Origin: Mytilisepta virgata
Lineage: Eukaryota; Mollusca; Bivalvia; Mytilida; Mytilidae
NCBI GenBank assembly: GCA_028015205.1
Contig: JAPWFG010000059.1
Span: forward strand, 1 to 64,000
Direction: 5' to 3'
DNA: 64,000 bases
The notes beneath the pieces were generated by a model that was not told the DNA's origin, did not search any database, and was given only the letters and a program-made list of their open reading frames with translations. This document shows positions 55,214-64,000 of this stretch, one piece after another; position 1 is the stretch's first letter, and the number at the start of each line of letters is the position of its first letter. Made by a program: the position numbers and the translations under genes.

Positions 55214-55629
55214 AAAAGAAGACTGGTCATGACTTTCCTGTAAGGGCCCCTTATTTAACCGCAGTTCTTAAAGGTCCGGAGATATCAATAGCAGCACAAT
55301 TAAGAACCTTAAGAAATTACCCTCCCATATGGGATGTACTTTCTAGACATCTAAGGAAAATATGGGTTAAGGACCACCATGAAATAAGCGTGAACAATGA
55401 AATTAAACAAATTTACCATGTACTAACTGCTTTTCAGGAATGTAGTATGAGATGTTTATATTATAATATATTTCCCGATTTTCTAAATCCGTCTATAATT
55501 AAGGCTATAAAAAAATCAGAATTATTCGAAGTGACAAATACTGTCAGGATACAGGCTCATCAGGACCCAACTACCTCCTGCTACTATATGGAAGAATATA
55601 CATTTAAAGTCCAAATGGATTGGGATTAA
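55214..55629 (+). CDS. Candidate terminal exon of an unidentified gene
   Basis: The acceptor 'tctttattatacag' precedes a 137-codon frame ending TAA 55627-55629. The peptide has 'LKGPEISIAAQLRTLRNY', 'WDVLSRHLRKIWVKDHH' and 'PTTSCYYMEEYTFKVQM', amphipathic and plausible as protein. I recognise no family. The frame upstream at 54762 ('MMAAKDSKTEIIMLEVA') may be a preceding exon, with a GTAAGT donor at 54980, but the phase does not join. Confidence 0.4.
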
Positions 55630-55865
55630 AAATATTTAAAAAAAATAATTTCTTTTTCCTTATTTTTCCTTAGTGTTTTTTTTTTAATTCATATTTCAGA
55701 TGACTTCAATGTTATGTGTAGTAAGAGTAAAAAGACCCACATCCCTAGCAAGATATAATACTGACCGACTTTCTGGATATATCCCTTGGCGTCCATATAT
55801 TCCTTTTGATAATGTATTCATGTGAAGAGATATGTTAAATAGTGTTCACAATGACGTATTGTATC

Positions 55866-57243
55866 TGTCAACTGATGTTATAGTTATTGACATTTTTGGC
55901 TTTTTATGTTATTATTTCAAAAATCTTCTTCTCTGAAACTACTATTCAAAATCATACGAAACTTGGTAAGATTGTTCCTTAGGGTATCCTGCAAAAAGTT
56001 AATGCTTGGATTTTTGATTGGTCGAAAAACATGTCCGCCCTTACTAAAAATAGAACATAGGGGTCATCCAATATGGCTGCCATGGTCGGACATAATTTAA
56101 CCTTGGATCCTTTGGGAATTTTAACATTTTCGTTATCATCTCTGAGACCATTAGGCCAATTTGAACCAAACGTTAGTGGAATGGTCCTTGGGTGGCCCCT
56201 TTTAAAATTTGTGTTTGGTTTCCCCGAATGACATCCAACATGGCTGCCATGGCTGGACTTAGTTAAACTTTGAGCCTGTGGGAATATTACTTTTTCGTCA
56301 ACTCCCCTGAAACCACTGAGCCAATTTGAACCAAACTTTCTTTCCAAAGTTATGTCCGGCATCCCCGACATGGTTAAACATTGAGCCTGTGGGAATATTA
56401 CTTTTTCGTCAACTCCCCTGAAACCACTGAGCCAATTTGAACCAAACTTTCTTTCCAAAGTTATGTCCGGCATCCCCGACTTCCAACTGACAGAAAAAGG
56501 GGGGGGGGGGGGGTGAATTTCAAAAATCTTCTTCTATGAAACTACAAGGCCAGTTGCAACCAAACTTGGCAGTAATGGTTCTAAGAAGGTTCTCTTTGAG
56601 AATATCTGATGACCCAGACTGTTAACCAAGATGGCCGCCACAGCCGAACTTGGTTTAACATAGGGCCCTATGGGAAAATTCATTGAAAAATCTTGTCTGA
56701 AACCACTTTACCAATTGGCACCAGACTTTGCAGCAATGGTCCTCATTCAGAAATGTGTCCGATGACCTGGATTGTCAACCGAGATAGCTGGCACAACCGA
56801 ACGTAGTTTAACATAAGGCCCTATGGGAAAATTCATTGAAAAATCTTCTTGTCTGAAACCACTTGACCAATTGGAACCAGACTTTGCAGCAATGGTCCTT
56901 AGGAGGTCCTCTTTCAGAATTGTCAGATTTCGTGCAATGTGAACCAAGATGGCTGACACAGCCGAACTTAGTTTAACATAGGACCCTATTGGAAATTCAC
57001 TCAAAAATCTTCTAGTCTGAAACTAGCAAGCCAATTAGAACTAGACTTGGTAGCGATGGTCCTTAGATGGTTCTCTTTTAGAAATGTGTCCATTGAAGTA
57101 GACTGTAAACCATCTTGGCTACACACAGCCGAACTTAGTTTAACATAGAACCATATAGAAAAACCAGCCAAATCTTTAGTCCTGCTCAAGATGAAAAGTT
57201 CAATGCAGGTGAGTGATACAGGCTCTTTAGAGCCTCTAGTTTC
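55866..57243 (+). repeat. CTCACCTG-family repeat, 3' part with internal duplications
   Basis: It begins inside the family ('ctgtcaactgatgttatagt') and ends 'gcaggtgagtgatacaggct' plus 'ctttagagcctctagttt'. Modules 'accatcttgg/aaccaagatggccgcca' recur four times. A 110-bp segment ('tgggaatattactttttcgt', 'ccaaactttctttccaaag') is directly repeated near 56,279 and 56,390. A G-run occurs near 56,500. No gene. Confidence 0.8.
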
Positions 57244-57839
57244 AGAATCATATTGTCATCACCTTGCCTGAAACGTCCTATAAAATGCTATATGAGAATG
57301 TGCCAAAAATTTGGTTAATTTTTTTGGGAAAATTATACAAGAAAGGGTATAGATTTTAGAAAGTTTTGCAAATAATAATAATATATAAAACTGGGTCTTG
57401 ATTTTTGCATAATATATAAATTTCGGGGTTAAGTTTTTTTAATCTTTCAGTGCCTTTTTCCTGCCCAAAAATCAAGGTAGTTAGCCTACCAGGGGTATGT
57501 CATGATCAAGGTTGTGTATTTGATGCATAGGTGTTTTAAAAGATGTACTGGAAATTCAGAAATTATTGGAATGTTTTTATTAATGCGAAAAATGTCTGAA
57601 TCGGGTTTGCAATAACCTAAATTGGCATTCACATTTTCCTTCACAAAAAACAATTCAATCGCATTAATAAGAGATCACATGTATGTCACTGGTCAGGGAT
57701 TTGCAATAATACAATGTAAATACATTCATTACTTTCTGAATTTACAGTTAATAGAAATATTAAAAAAAAAAATAAGTATGTCAAAAATACTTATAAAACA
57801 CAGATATTTCACCATGAATTTGTTCATCTTATTCTAAAA

Positions 57840-58063
57840 TTATAGAGAACATTCTTTCAAAACGTTCCTTTTCAACGCAGAACATTTACTGTCTGCAGTT
57901 GCAGCTATTAAATCTGTTGCATCTATCTTCTTTTCTTTTTGCACAAGTCTTGAGAAATAGCTAGCTACTTGTTGTGATGTTAGATAATGAGATCTAGAGA
58001 ACCTGTTTTCTCCATTTTGAAGGCATATCGCATCTCCTCTCTTTCTGCATCTTGGACATATTG
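57840..58063 (-). CDS. Probable terminal exon with a Cys pair, unidentified gene
   Basis: The acceptor 'gtatgtttcag' lies just above 58063. The frame stays open for 73 codons to TAA 57840-57842. The peptide opens 'ICPRCRKRGDAICLQNG', a zinc-ribbon-like Cys-x2-Cys, and continues with helical 'SRSHYLTSQQVASYFSR' and 'KKIDATDLIAATADSK'. It reads like genuine protein. Upstream exons on this strand were not identified. Confidence 0.45.
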
Positions 58064-58239
58064 CTGAAACATACAGTTCAAATTAATTTTTTATAAAGAT
58101 ACATTTTTAGTACATGCAGATACATTTGTACTGACAAAATAATTATTATTAACTTTCTCTTACATTCAAAACCATTTATTTCCAACTCAATTACCATCTT
58201 ACTTCTGTTATACTAAAATTTTGTTATCAAATCATTTTT

Positions 58240-58665
58240 GGCCGGGTTGCACAGAGTGCAAATCCGGGTTATAGTATGGTGAATGTTGGTCGGGCGGCGG
58301 CGGCGGGCGGGCGGGCGGGGAAAATGGGTACCTATTTTGTGAAATCAACTCCTCCTACAGTTTTTCACGCACATCCTTGAAACTTCATACAATGTTTCTA
58401 TATATATTGAAGATGTGCACCTCACTTTATGGAATTATTTCAGGAATTATTCCCATTTTTCCAAACTTTGGAACTTAGTCGTTTTTTATTGACATCTTCA
58501 ATAGAGGGTACCTATTTTGTGAAATCAACTCCTCCTACAGTTTTTCACCCACACCCTTGAAACTGCATAGAATGTTTCTATATATATTGAAGATGTGCAC
58601 CTCACTTTATGGAATTATTTCAGGAATTATTTCCCATTTTTCCAAACTTTGGAACAATGATCATT
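58240..58665. repeat. G-rich start plus 180-bp direct duplication
   Basis: After a palindromic 'gccgggttgcacagagtgca' and a GGCGGGCGGGCGGGCGGGG run (58302-58320), a 180-bp unit starting 'gggtacctattttgtgaaat' is present at 58326 and again at 58506, nearly identical. The G-run could form a quadruplex. It is non-coding. Confidence 0.85.
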
Positions 58666-59352
58666 TTCCCTAATTTATATCATTTATAGTACATACAGGT
58701 GATGTTATGCTACATTAAGAGGTTGAATGTCCTCAGGTATTGAACTTGCTTGACAAGTGATGTGTTTTGTTATGATGTACAAGCAATTAATATGTCATTT
58801 AGATTTAACCGATTTCTCCAAAAAGGTCATGTCCTGTAAATTTCACCTGGTAATGGTAACAAAGTGAAGTTTAAATTCACTGATAGAAGAAAACAAAATC
58901 AAATTAACAAACTTTATTATCATTTGGCAAAAAACCAGTAAAACAGTATAAAATGTGTAACAATCAATTTGAAAATTTTGTATAAAAAGTACATATCTTA
59001 ACAACTTGAGTAAATTATTGAAAAAAAAGTATGGACTATAGAGCACAAATAATACTGATAAAAAACAACTTTTTGAGGTAGACAAGAGAAAATGAGTTTT
59101 GACGAAAAAGTGAATCAAATGTTTGACATGGCTTAAGGAGGTGGAAAAGGTTACCAAATGAATAAAAACAGAAAAAAACAACACTAGAACTACAATGCAT
59201 AGAATAATCAAACTATACAGCATAACAACAAAACGTTATCATTTGGTACAAAACCAGTAAAAATATAAGACCTGTAACAATCAGAACACTTCTTAAAATG
59301 TTTATGCACCAGTCAATAACTATTAAAAATATAGTGTATATGACACCCTTAA

Positions 59353-59625
59353 GGTGGTACCTAACACTACAGGGAGATAACTCTGTAAAATCAGCCAAAC
59401 GTTTTAATAACGTTGTGTTGTTAATGGAATATTAAGCTTTTCAATGATCAATATTAGTGTTTGTCAAACTGCTATACAATCAGTGTAATTTTTCTGATGA
59501 ATTGGTTGGTTCAAATGTTTTGAAATTTAAAAATTTTTGTCAATGGGTCAAAGTAAATACTTTGCCAAAATTTTATGAAAATTAAACGAGCCAAATTAAT
59601 TTTAGTTAAAGTGTTGGGTACCACC
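59353..59625. mobile_element. MITE with GGTGGTACC ends
   Basis: Inverted ends 'GGTGGTACCTAACACTAC' and 'AGTGTTGGGTACCACC' bound 273 bp. The left flank is TTAA and the right TTAT, so the original target may have been TTAA (one side mutated) or TA. Similar in length to the TTAA element at 49840. Confidence 0.75.
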
Positions 59626-59705
59626 TTATTACTGTAAAAATAGATAACCATGAAAAACAATAAAGGTATTTTAGAATGAAATGAGATGCTAAAGTAATGT
59701 TGAAA

Positions 59706-59795
59706 GTTACCAAATGAAAAAACAAAACCTACACAATAATCAAAATATAGTTACCAAATGAAAAAACAAAACCTACACAATAATCAAAATATACA
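59706..59795. repeat. 45-bp tandem duplication
   Basis: 'gttaccaaatgaaaaaacaa' followed by 'aacctacacaataatcaaaa' and 'tata' occurs twice head to tail without visible change. Confidence 0.9.
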
Positions 59796-60375
59796 GTTTA
59801 TGTCATACTACATATCAGAACAAATATATCAACAAAACTTAATTATCACTTGGTACAAAACTGGTATAATAAGTATAAAATATGTAACAACTATGGCACT
59901 TCTGAGATATTTGAAAAAATGTATAAAAATGTGCATAGGTTGGGACTAAAGTAAATCAATAATGAAAATATGACAGTATAGAGCACCATTAATAATACTG
60001 AAGACAACTTTTTGAGGTAGACAGAGAGCAATGAAATACTGAAATAATATGAAGTATAAAAGCAAAACAAGGGGAAAGTTATCAAATGATAATTACTAAA
60101 TCTACAAAAACAGAAACTTAATATCAACAACAAAATCTGACAGTAACTTTTATTGATAGTGAGATTTTCGAGCATTTTTTAGAAATTATCAAAACTGGGG
60201 AAACTTTTTATAATAAGTAATATTAGTATCAATCATTTCAAATAACTATTTGATTTAATACCCTGAGTGTATTTCAAAGATATGTAAAAACAATTATCAA
60301 TACAGTAAAGGAATGCAAACAAACTGGAATTCCAGAGGGGTTACCAAATGATAATTGCTAAACCTACCAAAATTA

Positions 60376-61818
60376 GAAATTGAAAGAAACATATTATTAA
60401 AAACAGATATAAAAAATCAAAATATACATGTAATCAGTCTAATATCATTAGCACAACCAAGATAAATTTTGAACACATATTAAAACCTACAAAGCCAATT
60501 AACAAGTTGGCAATAAAACCATACATTTCTATAAAACTTGAAAGTGTGAGACACACATATTTGAAAAATGTATTCAGTATATATGCACATTGTACATGTT
60601 GTATGTATGTATGTATGATTTGACTAGAAAATCAATATGAAAATTTCAAATAGTTTGAAATACCAAAAATAGGAAAAGTTGCCACACAATAAACCTACAA
60701 AATCATAAAATATACAACTGATTGTCATTGTCATTCCGTAAAACAAACATATTAGTAAAGTTTGAACACACTGGGTAAAACTTGTGTATAAAGGAATGTA
60801 CTATTTGATTGCCTGCTATTATAATAAAATATAATGAATGACAACCAAGTCTAATTTGAATTCTGTATATTAAATAATATTTTAACTCCTCCTTCGCATG
60901 TTTAATGATGGAATATAAAATAAAAAACTACAATACAATATAGCATGAATGCCACCCACTATAACAAATTTACATACAGTTTGGTTGTAACCAATCAAAT
61001 TACACTACCAGGCTTATACATTGTGTTTACTCCAATAAAAATATAATGTTCTTTCTTTTTTTATCACTTTACCATAAACCCTTCTTTTTCACAATTTTGC
61101 TAAAAGCACCTACCGTATACCTATCAACCTGGCACTAGAGTTTGATTTCGCCAAAAGGAGTCTAGATACCCAGAATATAGGACCTTGCTGGGAATGTTCA
61201 CAGTCTCCGAGTGCAAGGGAACTTTTTTCCCTCTTTGTGAATTCATTCACCTCTGACACTACATTATTTTTTAACAGTATTTTAATTTCAATTTTTCACA
61301 CAATGCTGCATGCTCCAAAAGAGGTTGCAAAGAAACTAATATGGAGAATGGACTACTACCATTAAAAATACACCTGCAAGGAATTATATTCCTAAACGTT
61401 CATATAATTGTATAGTAGAGGATGTTTTAAAGTAGCTGTATAATAATTTTAAGGGATATTACCACACAACTTTAAACTTTCGTGTAATATTGACCTGGTC
61501 ATTTACTAATATAAATGTACAGAACATCAATCATGTCAATAACAAAATTAATTCAACTTCTACTTTTTAAATTTTATGGATCATCAATATGAAAATGGCT
61601 CACCTGTAGGTTTTTTAACAACAATTTTCACTTTTACCTATGTATAATATAGACATAATTACTCACCAAAGGCAGATACAACTGATGTGTATATCCATAG
61701 AATTTTAATATCTGTTGTTTCGGTATCATACTCCTAAAAAGATTTAACATGTGCATATAGTTATTTTTGTAAATATAAAACTACAGTGTATATAAACGTT
61801 TTTCATTTTGTTTTACAG
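60376..61818. other. Gene-free AT-rich stretch
   Basis: I see no convincing exon, RNA or element here. A slightly GC-richer patch at 61,100-61,260 contains no open frame of note. Confidence 0.5.
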
Positions 61819-62037
61819 AAAGAAAATAATAGACTCAATTTGCAGAGTGAGTTGTCAGACTCTGAAGTTGAACCAGAGCCTAATAAGCCAGTAGAAAATA
61901 TGACAGTGACAGCCGCTACTGCTAGAGGAGCAAAACGCAGAATAATTATGCAAGATCGTGACAAAGAAACTGTAAAACGCATTAAAAGTGCTGACAAAAC
62001 TACCATCAGATACTGCAGCTTGTCTGAATTATATTGA
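61819..62037 (+). CDS. Candidate exon of an unidentified gene
   Basis: The acceptor 'cattttgttttacag' precedes 72 codons ending TGA 62035-62037. The peptide is acidic then basic: 'SELSDSEVEPEPNKP', 'TARGAKRRIIMQDRDKE' and 'VKRIKSADKT', a likely disordered, nuclear-type segment. No family recognised. No upstream exon could be assigned. Confidence 0.35.
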   Translation, partial: KENNRLNLQSELSDSEVEPEPNKPVENMTVTAATARGAKRRIIMQDRDKETVKRIKSADKTTIRYCSLSELY

Positions 62038-62468
62038 TGAGGCTGAGAAAGTGAAAGTGCAAAAAAAATAACTGTGTTAACAACAAGTGCTACTTAAGAT
62101 TGACAATTACACCGTGTACACATGAACTGTTTCAATGTACATGTATATTACACTAATTCTTTCCAAGTAATAATAAATCTTACTTTTAGGCTTAATGTTT
62201 TTAGATTTATTTCTCACCATGACAGTTGGGTTAGCATCTGCATCTGCATCTGCAGTAACTTAACTGTATCAGTGCTCATCACACTGGCAACTGTGCCTAT
62301 GCTAGCTGTGCTTGGATACACAGTGCTTATCACTGGGCATCAGTAGTAATCAGTTCCCCAGTTTCCATTATGTTCGACATCTACATATAAATAAAATTGT
62401 ACAAAATTGTTAAAATGATTTCTACACATTCAAGTCAACTTCAACATACCTATGTTCAATAAGAATTC

Positions 62469-62835
62469 CTAGGCACCTGTGATGGATCACGGGGGCTCAA
62501 CCCATAGAGCCCTCTCGTTGGGGGGTTGTCAGGTCATAATACGGAAAGCCTGACCGCGGACCATAGTGGGTAACGTGTTTGAAGAATGCCACACTCTCTG
62601 CACGCTAAAGACCCTGCTGTAGTTTTCGAAAAAGAGTAGGCTGATGGCCGCTACAGAAGGCTAAATTATCCGACCCTACCCAAACATCCTCCTTTTACAG
62701 TGGCAGTCAAAATTGGTTCCCCTTTGTGTCCCATCCCACTCCTAATTGAATTGTTTGATAAATTGCACTGGTTCTCGTCCTGAAGAAGCATGAAATATTT
62801 GCCACTGGACGTTAAGCAACAATCAATCAATCAAT
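62469..62835 (+). mobile_element. Non-LTR retroposon (SINE or 5'-truncated LINE end)
   Basis: A 12-bp duplication CAATAAGAATTC flanks it (62457-62468 and 62836-62847). The 3' end reads 'ctggacgttaagcaacaatc' followed by (AATC)n. The body ('ggatcacgggggctcaaccc', 'ccgcggaccatagtgggtaa') has no convincing pol III boxes, so a LINE 3' end is possible. The tail resembles that of the 11.3-kb LINE. Confidence 0.75.
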
Positions 62836-63000
62836 CAATAAGAATTCACCATTTGTGCTCAATGAAACGTATTGTTAGATGTACATCAATGGCTATATAT
62901 TCACATTCACAGATTAAATTACACAGATTTCTTCAATATAAATATTTTTCATTTTTGTTTGTTTATTTTGGAAAAAAAACTTATAAATCATTTTACTCAC

Positions 63001-63357
63001 ACATTTGGTGTCTCCAATCATTAAAGTTGTCCCGGTAGGAATAAGATGTGTGCAGAGCCTTGAAGAACCCCGGCTAACGACGAATTCTTTCACCTATTAT
63101 TTCTCTGATATATGTATCCATGTATCGTCAGATATTCTGTCAATTTCTATCCTGTCGAGGTCATCTGACCCTTCATAAATATACATTCCTGCACCACTGA
63201 ACTTACACTTTAGTGCATGCACTGAAAAATCCAGTCTACTAACAGGATCACACGATCTTGCATTCATTATAAAGGCATTGCACGAACAGAAAACAAGCAT
63301 TGAAAATACTATCCCTAACATGCTGCCTTGTACAAACATGGAACACACGAAATGCAT
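63001..63357 (-). pseudogene. Secreted-domain relative of the Polinton cargo, two in-frame stops
   Basis: ATG 63357 gives a leader (best cleaved from the inner Met: 'MLGIVFSMLVFCSCNA') and a Cys-rich domain: 'CDPVSRLDFSVHALKCKF', 'SGAGMYIYEGSDDLDRIE', 'DDTWIHIS'. Adjacent stops TAA and TAG occur at 63094-63099, after which the same frame resumes with 'VVSRGSSRLCTHL' and 'TTLMIGDTKC', the conserved end of the domain. A GTGAGT donor follows directly (62995-63000), phase 0. The layout matches the 29.38 and 53.14 kb copies. Stalk and membrane exons were not found nearby. Confidence 0.65.
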
Positions 63358-64000
63358 CCTGGGAAATATTTACATAACTTTATCTGGTACTGGTATTCCA
63401 ATGGGTGATAACGAAGAAATACAACTTTTGTACCAGTCTAGTTAGATATCGAAGCTAGACAGGGTTAGCTCCCATCTAATCACTGCACGGACTACAATCG
63501 TACTGTACAATTTATGTTCCTTTCGATACAGAACCAAGCTCTCCTCATGTAGCTTTTCATTTTCAAACACAAATCTGTCCCAGTTTACACAAGTTTATCA
63601 ATTATTTCGACTAACAGACACATTTGGGGTAGCGACCTCAATATTAACTTTTACGGCTAAAGGGAGCTAAATCAATATTAATATTTATCACTTTTCAACC
63701 AGAGGCACACTCGTTTTTATTAAGGTTTGTGTTTTTATGTATATTTTACCTTGTTTTTATTTATATTACTTCTTTACACGTTTCACAACTAAGGTGTGAA
63801 ACTTGGGTAAACGAATATAAAAACAACAAATTAGAGGGACAATCCAAAAGTACGATAACGTGAAAGAACTACAAAGAATACAAAAATTACATAACGCTCA
63901 TACACCCTAAAGTACTTGCAATATGACCACAATCTAGAACATATACAAAAAAGTGAACAAAACATGATTTAAACAGAAAGGTCAAAAAATTTTCATCGCT
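63358..64000. other. Gene-free end of window
   Basis: Mostly AT-rich, with no exon that I can support. A promoter for the minus-strand copy at 63357 would fall here; no TATA box is compelling. Confidence 0.4.

Larger units (their letters stand above)
58905..60375. repeat. Long degenerate tandem repeat region
   Basis: Motifs 'atcatttggcaaaaaaccag', 'aaaatgtgtaacaatcaa', 'caactttttgaggtagacag' and 'gttaccaaatgataattgc' recur in the same order from about 58,905, 59,235, 59,845 and (weakly) 60,330. A MITE (59353-59625) interrupts one unit. The reading frames here are AT-rich shadows. Confidence 0.6.

Noticed and set aside
1..64000. CRISPR arrays, operons or bacterial genes
   Set aside because: No direct repeats with unique spacers and no ribosome-binding-site organisation; introns and repeats mark the sequence as animal nuclear DNA.

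Overview
The window reads as nuclear DNA of a bivalve mollusc, most likely a mytilid mussel. It is AT-rich, has short exons with GT-AG introns, and is packed with dispersed repeats of the kind I associate with mussel genomes: CTCACCTG-ended repeats with 'ATGGCCGCC' modules, a 'CTCATTGGCAATCATACCACA' family, tRNA-derived SINEs, and non-LTR elements with (AATC)n tails. The species call is inference; no rRNA or mitochondrial sequence anchors it. Several supplied reading frames begin at TTG or GTG, which are not eukaryotic starts, so starts were re-chosen where possible.

Layout. 0-11 kb: repeats, an 823-bp fold-back DNA transposon with an 8-bp target duplication (3.0-3.8 kb), small terminal-inverted-repeat elements, and one host-type gene (7.4-10.2 kb) that joins a zinc-finger first exon to a Myb/SANT-like exon. 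11.3-14.6 kb: a 5'-truncated non-LTR retrotransposon (reverse transcriptase plus RNase H, minus strand) with a 14-bp target duplication. 15-28 kb: satellites, MITEs, Penelope-like remnants, two large CTCACCTG repeats in opposite orientation, and scattered exons of a probable homeodomain-like gene. 28.65-42.62 kb: a complete Polinton/Maverick of 13,963 bp with ~270-bp terminal inverted repeats and a perfect 6-bp target duplication (ATTGCA), inserted into a ~150-bp minisatellite. 43-48 kb: a small spliced gene, decayed gag-like sequence and repeats. 49-64 kb: a probable multi-exon minus-strand gene, more MITEs, a decayed transposase-like frame, and two broken copies of a secreted-protein domain also found inside the Polinton.

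The Polinton carries the expected virus-like set: packaging ATPase, two small late-type proteins and protein-primed DNA polymerase B rightward; adenain-type protease, major capsid, basic core-like protein, minor capsid, integrase and a small helical protein leftward. Together these would replicate, package and integrate the element. Three things are unusual. Next to the left end it holds a spliced gene for a type I membrane protein (signal peptide, Cys-rich ectodomain, Ser/Thr stalk, transmembrane helix); the ectodomain recurs at 53 kb and 63 kb outside the element. A 344-bp piece of its polymerase gene, containing the Cys/His endonuclease-VII-like insert, is repeated without visible mismatch 4 kb upstream. 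The expected catalytic glutamate of the integrase reads as glutamine.

The most noteworthy object is therefore a virus-like transposon carrying an intron-bearing membrane-protein gene with relatives in the flanking chromosome.
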